Source of the DNA: Cyanophora paradoxa
Taxonomy: Eukaryota; Glaucocystophyceae; Cyanophorales; Cyanophoraceae
Direction of reading: 5' to 3'
Assembly (NCBI GenBank): GCA_004431415.1
Contig: QPMI01000641.1
Location: 1-64,000 of the forward strand
DNA: 64,000 nt
The notes beneath the pieces are model-generated. The model was not told where the DNA came from. It made no database searches and was given only the letters and a program-made list of their open reading frames with translations. Shown here one piece after another: positions 28,550 to 36,823 of this stretch (position 1 is its first letter; each line of letters starts with the position of its first letter). Made by a program: the position numbers and the translations under genes.

Positions 28550-31168
28550 GGCTTCCACATCTGAATCCTCGAATTTGGTGCCCCTTTTCTTTGGTTGCGG
28601 CTGAGGAGAATCATCTTCTTTAATCGAATCATCATCGATTAGCTTCAACTTTCGGAATTCAGCCATCATCTCATTCCACAGGAAGTGATAGTTAGATTTT
28701 CCATTGGTCGTTTTCACTTGAATATATGTAGTCGTGCGCATCTCAGTATAGAACCGCTTGCTATTATAATCGTTTTTATATTTGTTTTCAGAGATGAAGT
28801 CTTTGAACAGCTCCCATGTCGATGCAAGACCGCCCAGCTTGGTTTTCAGCTCTGTAACTCGCTCACTATCGACAAGCCACTTCGCAAACATAAGAATAAT
28901 CGGTGCAGCCGCTTGCTGAACTAAGTAGTATCGGTTTGTAAGCGGTCTGTCTTGACTCCAATTGACTTTCTCGCAATTTACTTTCGTCCTGAGATACTGA
29001 ACGATATTTCGAATATTTCTCATATCATTCAGCCACTCGACAAGCGGGGCGAAATAATCCTTATTACAGCGCTGTTTGTCACTCACCTCAATAACGACAA
29101 AGCGACGATCATCAGCCTCGATTTTCACAGGCACAGTATTGTTACTTGTAAATACAATTCGAGCGAAATTCTTCTTATCATAAGAATCGATTCCCTTGTG
29201 CTCGATTACAATCTTCGGGGCTGTGACTATATCTTTGAGAAGGTCGCTATGTTCAAAGGTATCCTTTCCAGAAGCTTCATTTACCACAATCATAATCTTA
29301 TCCTCCCTATTGTGAGCAAACCGCCCGAATAAATCATCCTTTGGCTTGGCTGTCGAGTATGCCAATGCATCACCGAGTATCTTCTTCTCAAAGGTATCAA
29401 TGAGCATATTCTTTCCAGCGCCTTGGCGACCTAGGAAGATGAGGGACACGTTATTTAGTTCCCCCGGCTTTTGCATCATGTGGGCAAACCACTTTTTAAG
29501 ATAATCGAATGTCTTATCATCCTCGCCTGACATTAAATATAAATGCGTCAGGAAAGGCTGAATCATCTCTTCTGTGATATCCTCGGGGGGCGGCTCCTCG
29601 AATTCTTCATGATCAATCTTGAATCCAGGGTAGAGATTGAATACAGACTTGCATTTCGCGCTCAGCTTTGCAGGAGGCGGCAGGAAATCCATATAAGTGG
29701 ATCGTGTCGCCCTCGGGTCAGTAATCCATTCAGGCAACGTTTTTACCCACTTTTCGGTTTGGTTCTCAGTCCCCTCATTGAGAATCACCTTGTGAAACAG
29801 ATGGGGAAAATGCTTGGTCGCCAATTTCGTAATATCTTTCGGTCGCCAGGATAATAGCTGTTCATCCCAATACATGACAGTGCCAATACTCTCGATGTGG
29901 TGCAGTCGCGCATTTAAATATCGCAGATGGACTTCAAAGCTATCGACCATAGGTGGAATGGGGGCAGTCTTGTAGTCAATATCGTCGGAATCCTCAGGCT
30001 GAAACGAATATTTCTTGGGGAATAGCTTATTATAACTATCGCTGTTGTCCTTTTTCAGCCAGTAAACAATCGAACCGAATGTAACCCGCTTTCCTTCCAC
30101 CATTTTCTTGCCTTTGCAAAGGCTCATGAACTTCTCATGACAGTCATCATATTCATATTTTTCGCTTTTCTCCGAGAACTTATGAAATAGCTCTACTTGT
30201 TGCTTGCGAGGGATATTGTTGTCTTCGCAAGTATTGATTATAGCAATACCTACGTCGATCCATGTCTTATATTCATTAGCTCGCTCCCCACTGAGGCTCA
30301 TAATGACTTCTTGCAACAGTTCAAACGAAACCTTATTTTCTTTGAGATCGTCCAACACCTCCTCCTTCTTCTTCACAGGTTCTTTACAGGGCTTGTCCTT
30401 AACAGACTTGGGCGCCACCGTTTGCTTAGGTTCCTCAGGCTTTGTAGCTTCCTTTTGTTTATCGACCGCAAAGGCTGACATGGTGTCTACTTCCACCCAC
30501 TTAGTGGGGCGATCGAAACATTGCACCAGGAAAAAGCCATCGTGCATGCCTTCTTTCTCACAATCAATGAACTTAGTGAACACAACATTCTTATCGACAT
30601 CGTGCTTTGATTTGCTTTGAGCGTCCAAAGCTTCGCCTTTGCAGCAACGGAGGCAGATCAGGTTTTGAGTTGTTCCATAAACGCCACTATCGAATTCGAC
30701 ATTTTTGATGAGACCCATCGCTTTAAAAAGCTTTGGAATGTCTTCGTGGCGGCAGACCAGATCGGTAAATACGAAATGCCCGGAAATCTTGAACTTAGTG
30801 ACATTCTCTTTGATTAAATGAACCCGCCGATGGCGAACAGCAACCGCAATAGTAGATCCTGATAGGTCTTGCAATTTCTTGCGCATTTCCCTGATGATCT
30901 CTTCGGCTTCCTTGTAATTGTCGGCAACATCAGGTTTCAGATCTACGAACTTGTCCAGATCCAGATAAACACGAGTTACTTGATCAGGTTGTATGCATTC
31001 CGCCCAGGTAGGGAAGGTCATATTGTCTCGTTTCTTTGAGTTATTGATGCGCTCAATAATCTCATCGTCGGTTAACTCAATTAAATTGGACTTATTGCGT
31101 TCACCTTTCAGACATTTCAGAAAGGTGCCCTTGGTATTCGAGAATGCGAATTTCGTGATAGCGTCCAT
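28547..31168 (-). CDS. Primase - superfamily 3 helicase (D5-like)
   Basis: 873 residues. The N-terminal third looks like an archaeo-eukaryotic primase: VYLDLDKF carries the catalytic acidic pair, followed by KISGHFVF and DSGVYGTTQNLICLRC in the expected order. A middle segment (about 285-375, ANEYKTWIDVGIAI to TFGSIVYWL) resembles PriCT-type linkers. The C-terminal SF3 helicase has Walker A GRQGAGKN (580-587), Walker B KIMIVVNE (about 624-631) and motif C RIVFTSNN (670-677). The tail is acidic with a KKRG patch. It would unwind and possibly prime viral DNA. Having it together with a protein-primed-type PolB is unusual, since protein priming needs no primase. An early-type box is at 31177-31203. 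Confidence 0.92.
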   Translation of the reverse strand: MDAITKFAFSNTKGTFLKCLKGERNKSNLIELTDDEIIERINNSKKRDNMTFPTWAECIQPDQVTRVYLDLDKFVDLKPDVADNYKEAEEIIREMRKKLQDLSGSTIAVAVRHRRVHLIKENVTKFKISGHFVFTDLVCRHEDIPKLFKAMGLIKNVEFDSGVYGTTQNLICLRCCKGEALDAQSKSKHDVDKNVVFTKFIDCEKEGMHDGFFLVQCFDRPTKWVEVDTMSAFAVDKQKEATKPEEPKQTVAPKSVKDKPCKEPVKKKEEVLDDLKENKVSFELLQEVIMSLSGERANEYKTWIDVGIAIINTCEDNNIPRKQQVELFHKFSEKSEKYEYDDCHEKFMSLCKGKKMVEGKRVTFGSIVYWLKKDNSDSYNKLFPKKYSFQPEDSDDIDYKTAPIPPMVDSFEVHLRYLNARLHHIESIGTVMYWDEQLLSWRPKDITKLATKHFPHLFHKVILNEGTENQTEKWVKTLPEWITDPRATRSTYMDFLPPPAKLSAKCKSVFNLYPGFKIDHEEFEEPPPEDITEEMIQPFLTHLYLMSGEDDKTFDYLKKWFAHMMQKPGELNNVSLIFLGRQGAGKNMLIDTFEKKILGDALAYSTAKPKDDLFGRFAHNREDKIMIVVNEASGKDTFEHSDLLKDIVTAPKIVIEHKGIDSYDKKNFARIVFTSNNTVPVKIEADDRRFVVIEVSDKQRCNKDYFAPLVEWLNDMRNIRNIVQYLRTKVNCEKVNWSQDRPLTNRYYLVQQAAAPIILMFAKWLVDSERVTELKTKLGGLASTWELFKDFISENKYKNDYNSKRFYTEMRTTTYIQVKTTNGKSNYHFLWNEMMAEFRKLKLIDDDSIKEDDSPQPQPKKRGTKFEDSDVEA

Positions 31169-31176
31169 CTTCTCTG

Positions 31177-31203
31177 TTTTACTCTAAGCGGAGAAAATAT
31201 TTT
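31177..31203 (-). promoter_or_regulatory. Early-type promoter box of the primase-helicase gene
   Basis: Gene-strand AAAATATTTTCTCCGC then TTAGAGTAAAA, 8 bp before the ATG at 31168. It is nearly identical to the box at 31619-31646. Confidence 0.65.
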
Positions 31204-31377
31204 TCAGGTTGTTCATTTTTTGCGCATTATCCTTAAATCCCTTTACAGTTTTTTCCCGATGATAAAATCGATTGCGATCGGGCAACCGATAGTATGGTAA
31301 GGAGCTTCCCGATTTGCATCGGAAAGCCGCTCGAAAAATAAGGAATAGGCTCAGCGGCAATCGAGAGTTTGCGTTTC

Positions 31378-31608
31378 CTAATACTTACGGGGGCGCCCCC
31401 GCTTTCCCATATGGCTTCCCTCCTCGGCCTTGCGACGATAATACGATTCCAAAGCCATCTTCTTCTTGAATTCGCGATATTCGGGATCCTCGTTATACCG
31501 ATTCCGCATTTTGATGATTTCACGGATCCGATAATTAAGTCCGTCGCCTTTCTTCATGTCCTCAGTGACAAGCTTTGCCTCAATATTTACAGCAGCGATG
31601 GTGGTCAT
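31378..31608 (-). CDS. Small AT-hook protein
   Basis: 76 residues ending KRGRPRKY, a canonical AT-hook core (GRP flanked by basic residues) that binds the minor groove of AT-rich DNA. The middle is highly charged (REIIKMRNRYNEDPEYREFKK) and probably helical. It has its own early-type box at 31619-31646. A DNA-architectural or regulatory role acting on the AT-rich termini or promoters is plausible. The 209-bp gap between its stop and the primase start contains no gene. Confidence 0.65.
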   Translation of the reverse strand: MTTIAAVNIEAKLVTEDMKKGDGLNYRIREIIKMRNRYNEDPEYREFKKKMALESYYRRKAEEGSHMGKRGRPRKY

Positions 31609-31618
31609 CTTTGCGTTT

Positions 31619-31646
31619 CCTTACTCAAAGCGGAGAAAATATTTTA
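31619..31646 (-). promoter_or_regulatory. Early-type promoter box of the AT-hook gene
   Basis: Gene-strand AAAATATTTTCTCCGC then TTTGAGTAAGG, about 10 bp before the ATG at 31608. It shares at least 16 consecutive bases with the primase box. Confidence 0.65.
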
Positions 31647-31659
31647 TCAGTCGTATTTC

Positions 31660-31800
31660 CTATTTCTTCTTTAAATCATTTTCTGAGCTGTCATTTTTTG
31701 TGACCGAAGCGAGCTCTTCTCTACGTTTTTTAATAGCGGCTTCCAGTGCATATTGCGCGCATTTCCTGTATAGGATCGCGTAGAGATCAGGGTCGGGCAT
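31660..31800 (-). CDS. Very small hypothetical protein, 46 residues
   Basis: Starts MPDPDLYAILYRKCAQYALE and ends ENDLKKK; probably a single charged helix with the basic patch KKRREE. The gene-strand sequence AAACTATTTTCGCG and TTAAATAGT before the ATG resembles the early boxes of its neighbours, and the next gene's box begins just past its stop, giving a compact run of small co-oriented genes. No family is recognised. Confidence 0.5.
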   Translation of the reverse strand: MPDPDLYAILYRKCAQYALEAAIKKRREELASVTKNDSSENDLKKK

Positions 31801-31803
31801 TCG

Positions 31804-31831
31804 ATACTATTTAACGCGAAAATAGTTTCAG
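31804..31831 (-). promoter_or_regulatory. Early-type promoter box of the 31660-31800 gene
   Basis: Gene-strand CTGAAACTATTTTCGCG then TTAAATAGT, 3 bp before the ATG. It is a weaker match (CTATTTTCGCG against AATATTTTCTCCG). Confidence 0.4.
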
Positions 31832-32175
31832 CGATCGTATTCGCCCAAATAAAGCGGATTTATTGGCGGATATGGCGAATCAACGCGAATATGACCTTCT
31901 ACGAAATTAGGGCACGACCGGCGTCGTATATAGGATACTTGCACGTCTTCTATTGCTACCTGTGGGATTATATTGGAGTCAGCGGGCACAGGCGAGGGCG
32001 ATCGGGATCGTGGGCGATCGTGATTATCGCTGTGGTTGGAATATACAGATAATCGCCTTCCTCCATTATCCTCGTCAGAAATGTCAACCTCTACGGTTGT
32101 GTCGCAGCAGGAGTTGTGGCACGTGCTTGTGAAATGCAGGTGAAACATCTCAATGCATTGTGTGATGAAATTCAT
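31828..32175 (-). CDS. Hypothetical protein with Ser/Arg/Pro-rich linker
   Basis: 115 residues from the ATG at 32175 (an inner ATG at 32148 is also possible, and the open frame extends to 32310). It has a cysteine/histidine-rich start (HLHFTSTCHNSCCD), an acidic patch (DISDEDNGG), an RPRSRSPSPVP linker, and a Pro/Tyr-rich tail (PYPPINPLYLGEYDR). No domain is recognised. It overlaps head-to-head with a plus-strand frame at 32153-32404, and at most one of the two starts is likely correct. Confidence 0.4.
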   Translation of the reverse strand: MNFITQCIEMFHLHFTSTCHNSCCDTTVEVDISDEDNGGRRLSVYSNHSDNHDRPRSRSPSPVPADSNIIPQVAIEDVQVSYIRRRSCPNFVEGHIRVDSPYPPINPLYLGEYDR

Positions 32176-32404
32176 CGACCCTAATATTGCACAACGTATT
32201 AAATATTGGAGAAAAGAAAAGGGAATGAGGGTGTTACTTGCTCGTGTGTTCCCATACGAATTAGTCGACCTTATAATGGTGTTTGTGGAGCCGTCCTGTC
32301 CCTTTTGCAAGGGAATTCATATTAAGACCCGCTCTAAATACGGGCGGATTCATTTATGTTTGAACGACTTGCACATTAGAAGCGACGACGCCCACCAAAC
32401 ATAG
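32153..32404 (+). CDS. Small hypothetical protein, F-box-like segment
   Basis: 83 residues. It contains VFPYELVDLIMVFVEP, reminiscent of the first helix of an F-box, then CPFCKGIHIKTRSKYGRIHLC, a possible zinc-binding loop. It runs opposite to its neighbours and overlaps the end of the 32376-33047 gene by 29 bp, tail to tail. The F-box likeness rests on a few residues only. It could be a chance frame. Confidence 0.35.
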   Translation: MHCVMKFIDPNIAQRIKYWRKEKGMRVLLARVFPYELVDLIMVFVEPSCPFCKGIHIKTRSKYGRIHLCLNDLHIRSDDAHQT

Positions 32405-33047
32405 ATGACAGATTGGCACCCGGCTGTGCATGCACACCCGATGGGTTAACGAAACCGCCCGGCTTTGGTGCATTTTCAGCTATGACTGTCTCTTTTCTTT
32501 CGACTGTCTGAACATCGGGAACAGTCGCCCGCTTCTTTTCCATTTCCACGCGAACAGCTTGTTTAATCAGCTTGCGCTGTTTGTATTCCTTAGTGAAATC
32601 ATCAAAGGCTCGCACAGTAGTGTCGTATGTAGCCAGTCGCGCTTCGAGCGCCCTAAACTTCTCCTCTAATTCCTGACCGACTTTCTCGCCCTTGGTCACA
32701 TAGACAGATGCCCGCTTTTTAGGGGCTTCCATCGATGCAGGTAAAGCGGCTGTTGCTTCGGCTTTTACCACCTTATTATCAGTAAGCTTTTCGCCTGTGA
32801 GCTGTGATTCGGCGAGGGATTGATCCGCCAGCTTTCTATCAGTGGAATCGACCGGCTCTCGCTTAGCATCCACCTTTTGAGCACGCTCTGAAACCTTGGT
32901 ATTCGGATCAATCAGATCGAAATCTATTTGGTCAGAAGCGGCAGCACCACCAGTGCGACCGGCATCCTCCGCAGGATTAATCTTGCCAGCGACAACAGCG
33001 CTTTGATCTTCCATTTGGATAGCTTTCCGCGAGTTCTTGGGTGGCAT
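32376..33047 (-). CDS. Unknown charged protein next to the packaging ATPase
   Basis: 223 residues, no recognised domain. It opens with a low-complexity, Ala/Asp/Lys-rich region (1-110), has a helical segment with heptad character (QELEEKFRALEARLATYDTTVRAFDDF), and ends in a Gly/Pro-rich stretch finishing MFGGRRRF. It lies immediately downstream of the ATPase gene with 23 bp between them, on the same strand as the capsid gene. A box with AAATTTCTCGC lies at 33050-33078, like the one before the capsid gene. These neighbours suggest a virion or assembly protein; the basic tail could contact DNA. Confidence 0.65.
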   Translation of the reverse strand: MPPKNSRKAIQMEDQSAVVAGKINPAEDAGRTGGAAASDQIDFDLIDPNTKVSERAQKVDAKREPVDSTDRKLADQSLAESQLTGEKLTDNKVVKAEATAALPASMEAPKKRASVYVTKGEKVGQELEEKFRALEARLATYDTTVRAFDDFTKEYKQRKLIKQAVRVEMEKKRATVPDVQTVERKETVIAENAPKPGGFVNPSGVHAQPGANLSSMFGGRRRF

Positions 33048-33049
33048 TT

Positions 33050-33078
33050 ATCATTATGCGAGAAATTTATTCAAAATT
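33050..33078 (-). promoter_or_regulatory. Late-type promoter box upstream of the 32376-33047 gene
   Basis: Gene-strand TTGAATAAATTTCTCGC then ATAATGATAA and the ATG. The AATAAATTTCTC core is shared with the capsid gene box at 35477-35512 and differs from the early AATATTTTCTCC core. Confidence 0.55.
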
Positions 33079-33982
33079 TACCCAATTTCTTTGCAAATTT
33101 TGGGCGGCGCTTTTCTTGGTATGCCAGCAATAGATTGGGGTCTTTAAGTAGGTCGGCTTCGATTATTCTCTTGGTGGATCGCTTTAAGGTTGCGACGTTT
33201 CCACTCACAGGTTTCGTAATATCGGTGGTTTGGGGTTGGTCGCCATTTACCGCGCCCGACGTCGGTTTTACCGACTGTTTACCAGCGGTCTTTATGTCGT
33301 CCGCCGCTTTCTTAAAGAAGCGCTTGAATTTATATTCGTCGGGCACCGGATCCGCTTTGCCCACAGAGAATTCCAGGCTATATTTCGCATTGTTTACCAC
33401 GATCACCTGATAGCTGTGACTGTATTCGGTCATCACCTTCTCGAACCACCGCTTTTCGTATGGATTAAACTCGTCCTCGGCGCTCTCCATCTCTTTTCTA
33501 TTGGGCAATGAGAACAGGAATATATATTCGGCGTTTACTCTGAGTGTCGGCGAGATTTTCGTGAGTTTCTGTGACAAAATCCAGACGCTCACAAACAGAT
33601 GGCGTCCAGCAGTGAAAAGACGATTTAATATAGGCTCACCCTTTCCTGACATCGATAGACTCGGATTATCAATAAAATCGTCCAGCACAATTAACAGGTT
33701 ACCGACTTTCTCATTTTTCTTGATCCTCTCCTTGCGTTTCTCTATTATATTGTCGATCAGCTTATGGTCGAAATCCTCATACAGATACGATGTGACATTG
33801 TCGTATTGATGATTCCAGATCGTGGAGGCGAATATCATCACCGAATCTATCTTGTCCTCGTTGTGGTAAAGCAGGTATTTCAAAAACACTGACTTCCCAG
33901 TTGCAGTTTTGCCCACAAAAACGGCGCGATTCGGAAATTCCAGGCTTCCCGGGTCAAACTCACTCAGATCTTGTATATCCAT
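33071..33982 (-). CDS. FtsK/HerA-type genome-packaging ATPase
   Basis: 303 residues from the ATG at 33982; an in-frame ATG at 34021 would add MAFRNFYMFLIRE, but the inner start gives the usual short lead to Walker A. Walker A is GKTATGKS (24-31) and Walker B LLIVLDDF (about 96-103), followed by FTAGRHLFVSVWILSQKL with the glutamine typical of A32-like viral packaging ATPases. The C-terminal 80 residues are basic and end KFAKKLGKF. The enzyme pumps DNA into the procapsid. It sits directly downstream of the capsid gene on the same strand, a standard morphogenesis cluster in PLVs and virophages. Confidence 0.92.
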   Translation of the reverse strand: MDIQDLSEFDPGSLEFPNRAVFVGKTATGKSVFLKYLLYHNEDKIDSVMIFASTIWNHQYDNVTSYLYEDFDHKLIDNIIEKRKERIKKNEKVGNLLIVLDDFIDNPSLSMSGKGEPILNRLFTAGRHLFVSVWILSQKLTKISPTLRVNAEYIFLFSLPNRKEMESAEDEFNPYEKRWFEKVMTEYSHSYQVIVVNNAKYSLEFSVGKADPVPDEYKFKRFFKKAADDIKTAGKQSVKPTSGAVNGDQPQTTDITKPVSGNVATLKRSTKRIIEADLLKDPNLLLAYQEKRRPKFAKKLGKF

Positions 33983-34027
33983 TTCCCTTATAAGAAACAT
34001 ATAAAAATTACGAAACGCCACAGCCCT

Positions 34028-35476
34028 CTATGCGCTTATCTTAGACAATCCATTGGCATTCATCACAAGAATATTGTGGCAGTAAGCCGAGATCTGAACA
34101 CCGACCTTTGTCCAGGTGGCGAGGGGTGTGCCATTGGGTGTGAGGAGCAGGAAACTTGAAGCTGATTGAGTTAGATCGACGTAGCCAGTCGCCTTCTCAC
34201 CTTTGAGCGCCGCTTTACCATCGAGGGCAAAGCAGAAGCCAGTGTAAATGGGGCGCTTGTTGCTATCGATCCAGTTGGTCATCTTGAATTTATCGGCGAG
34301 CTCCATAGCCGCAGATTGCAGCGGGACACCAGTATTAGAATATAGGTAATTGTTGTTATTCAGAACTTGCATCACGACATTATCATCGAAGGCAAGGGTG
34401 CGGACAGTAGAGTGCCCTCCTTTATTATCGCCGAGTGTGTTTTCGTCGCGAACCTTGACAACAAGTGCATAAACGAGTCCAGAAATTTGAGATAGTGACA
34501 GGCGGAGACCAGAGCCGAGAGCTTGACCGGTATAATCCGCAAACTGAATATCAGTGTAGGGGATGGCAATGCCAGAAGTCTTAACACGAGTAATGATTTC
34601 GCCCATCGTTTCCTCATCGATGTTAACAGCATCCATAATAAGACGAGGGGTCGTCATTTCCAGATTTGCAAGAGCAGGGGTGGGTGTGAGAGCCGCACTA
34701 TCGAAAATCGCAGTGGCATTAGGGTGGGCTAAGGTCTTAATATTTCCGAAAGCAGCCGCAGCAATAGCCGTCGTCTCGCCATCAGTAGAATTGGCAGCGG
34801 TAATAGCAGCAGTGTTATTCTGAGCGTAAACGCCAGGAACCGCCGCAGTTTCGAGCAGCGCAGGGGTTTGGAAGTGCACCTCGACCGCGATTTCGGATGG
34901 GAGCGCACCGATGGGCACACCAGCATCGAGGAAGCTCGGAATTCGCATGGTAAAAATGCCACCGGCTTGGTTGCCGCCCTCTACCTTAGGTCCGAGATGC
35001 AGCCCATGCTTGCGCTTCTTTTGCTCGAATTCAGCCGGAGAGTTAGCCAGGAAAGCGTAATCTACCAGTCGCTCAGCCGGAATAATTTGCTCATACGACC
35101 CGTATTTAATGCTGACTCGCTGAACAAACGAGCCAGGAAGCCCGCGGACGAATCCAGTGTTGAATAGATCAGCCGAGCAGTCAGCAGAGGTCTTAGCGAT
35201 GGCAGTCAGCGCCTTTGCCGTAGGGATGGTAACTTGGAGGCTAATACCATTGCACCAATTGTAGCGAGGGAGATAGAAGACCACACGAGTGGTAGCACCA
35301 GTAGAGGAGAACAGATTGCCGGGATCCGCAATTGGGAGCACCTCAACACGAGAAGGCTTGAATTGTTTATCAACGCCCACAATAAATCCGCGATCCAAAA
35401 GCATGCTCTTGTAATCCTCCGGGGTTTCGAGGACGGATTTGAGCGTGAGGCGGCTAAGCGAGGTCGTGGGATCCAT
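34028..35476 (-). CDS. Major capsid protein, double jelly-roll
   Basis: 482 residues, in the size range of PLV/virophage major capsid proteins that form pseudo-hexameric capsomers. The N-terminal half has RVVFYLPRYNWCNGISLQV and the characteristic RGLPGSFVQRVSIKYGSYEQI segment (about 110-130), followed by RIPSFLDAGVPIGALPSEI and EVHFQTP. The second half carries AVNIDEETMGEI and TDIQFADYTGQALGSGLRL. Identification rests on this segment order, length, and position beside the packaging ATPase. A late-type promoter box lies at 35477-35512. No frame breaks are seen. It is followed 6 or 45 bp later by the ATPase start. Confidence 0.88.
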   Translation of the reverse strand: MDPTTSLSRLTLKSVLETPEDYKSMLLDRGFIVGVDKQFKPSRVEVLPIADPGNLFSSTGATTRVVFYLPRYNWCNGISLQVTIPTAKALTAIAKTSADCSADLFNTGFVRGLPGSFVQRVSIKYGSYEQIIPAERLVDYAFLANSPAEFEQKKRKHGLHLGPKVEGGNQAGGIFTMRIPSFLDAGVPIGALPSEIAVEVHFQTPALLETAAVPGVYAQNNTAAITAANSTDGETTAIAAAAFGNIKTLAHPNATAIFDSAALTPTPALANLEMTTPRLIMDAVNIDEETMGEIITRVKTSGIAIPYTDIQFADYTGQALGSGLRLSLSQISGLVYALVVKVRDENTLGDNKGGHSTVRTLAFDDNVVMQVLNNNNYLYSNTGVPLQSAAMELADKFKMTNWIDSNKRPIYTGFCFALDGKAALKGEKATGYVDLTQSASSFLLLTPNGTPLATWTKVGVQISAYCHNILVMNANGLSKISA

Positions 35477-35512
35477 ATTTCGTTTTTATCTTCCGCTGAG
35501 AAATTTATTTTA
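35477..35512 (-). promoter_or_regulatory. Late-type promoter box of the major capsid gene
   Basis: Gene-strand AAAATAAATTTCTCAGCGG then AAGATAAAAACGAAAT directly before the ATG. It overlaps the stop region of the upstream 35510-36796 gene. Confidence 0.6.
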
Positions 35513-36796
35513 GAAGAACGGATTATTTTTTACAGCCACCCCGCTCAACGCATTCGTTAAATTGCCGCAATGCGGGTAGTCCTCATATAGCATTTTCGCG
35601 AATCCCTTATTAACGATGCGCTGTAAATCGTCGTCGGGCTCATCCACTCCCATAGTGAGTTCCAAAATGAATGTGTGCTCACAGCTTCCGAGGAAATACC
35701 TATAACCGCTCTCTGTCAGGATTTGCACGGTTAAACTATCAAAGGAAAGGCGGGTGTTAAAGTATTTCGTGAAAGCATCCGCCCCATAATTAATAAGCTC
35801 AGCATCCGCATAGGCTGTGCCTTTCGAAATCGGGATCTTAGCGAGGAATCCATTAGTAGCCTCGGTGCATGTCGTAAAAAGCGAGCAGTCCGGCTCTGTG
35901 ATCTTTAAGACTATTGCATTATCCGGTGTATAATCAGGGGCAGTGCCTCCGGCTATGCCTAAGACCAGAGCCGTCGAATTATAATTGCGGAATGCATCAC
36001 CAGCTGAGTAAACGACACCACTCCCAGCAAAGGCTGTATAGCCCGAACCGTTGTATTGATCTATCATTATATTCTCTCTGATCGATGTAAACCCGAGAAG
36101 AGTCATCGTGCGATAGGCGAGCACCTTTCTTTCATTCGCAGTAGACGCAGTGGCATTACTCGGACCATATTTCGTGAAAGCTATGTAGACATAATCACTC
36201 GAATAAAAGCATATGGCGTTTAATGTGCTCTCAAAACGACATCTCACCACCGGGTAAAAGGTTCCCCCGGTCGATGCGTAGCTTGGATTAATTTTTGTAT
36301 CGATCATATCCTTGATGTAGTTGCCAGTTCCATTTTTCGTTAAGATGTTATCGATTGCAGTTGCAAGGTCGGTTCCAGTCGAGTATGTGCCCGGAGGGAT
36401 CGTAATTGCTACGTCTCTGTATCGGGTATATCTTCTGAAAGTGTTTAGGTAATCAGGCGGTATATAGTTGCCTTGGTCGCCAGCATCTATGGCTTTGTAA
36501 GCGTCATATATTGCAGTTGCCTGTGAATCTCTGATTTCCTGAGTGGCACCATTCAGCTGACCGCTCGAAAATCGGTAAGGAAATGATATGAAAATCGTAT
36601 TAGCATCATCGGCTTTCGTTTCCCCGATCTCAGTATAGAATTGAGGGCTTGGAACCGTGGGAATCGTGTTGGAAAATTCGATCTGTCGCACAGCGATGCT
36701 CTTCACATTGTGGTATTGCTTTGGAAGGGTCACCTTATAGGAATGAGCCGAGCCCTCTGATCGATCACGGCTACTGATGCTGAGATACTCGCGCAT
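35510..36796 (-). CDS. Minor virion protein (paralogue of the 36824 gene)
   Basis: 428 residues from the ATG at 36796, chosen because it follows an AT-rich leader and begins the conserved MREYLSISSRDRSEGS start; the open frame extends to 36913. The N-terminus (SYKVTLPKQYHNVKSIAVR, then IEFSNTIPTV) matches the start of the divergent neighbour (YTVKLSQRLLNVKGVRIAS, then AELPNTIYAV), and both end with an HTFILEL/HSFILEV motif. This beginning, S.DR..Y.V.L...NV..I...E.PNT, is common in minor virion proteins of PLVs and giant viruses. A penton or vertex role is plausible from position but not shown. Confidence 0.75.
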   Translation of the reverse strand: MREYLSISSRDRSEGSAHSYKVTLPKQYHNVKSIAVRQIEFSNTIPTVPSPQFYTEIGETKADDANTIFISFPYRFSSGQLNGATQEIRDSQATAIYDAYKAIDAGDQGNYIPPDYLNTFRRYTRYRDVAITIPPGTYSTGTDLATAIDNILTKNGTGNYIKDMIDTKINPSYASTGGTFYPVVRCRFESTLNAICFYSSDYVYIAFTKYGPSNATASTANERKVLAYRTMTLLGFTSIRENIMIDQYNGSGYTAFAGSGVVYSAGDAFRNYNSTALVLGIAGGTAPDYTPDNAIVLKITEPDCSLFTTCTEATNGFLAKIPISKGTAYADAELINYGADAFTKYFNTRLSFDSLTVQILTESGYRYFLGSCEHTFILELTMGVDEPDDDLQRIVNKGFAKMLYEDYPHCGNLTNALSGVAVKNNPFF

Positions 36797-36823
36797 TTTA
36801 TTCTTTATTAATAGGAAATAAAA

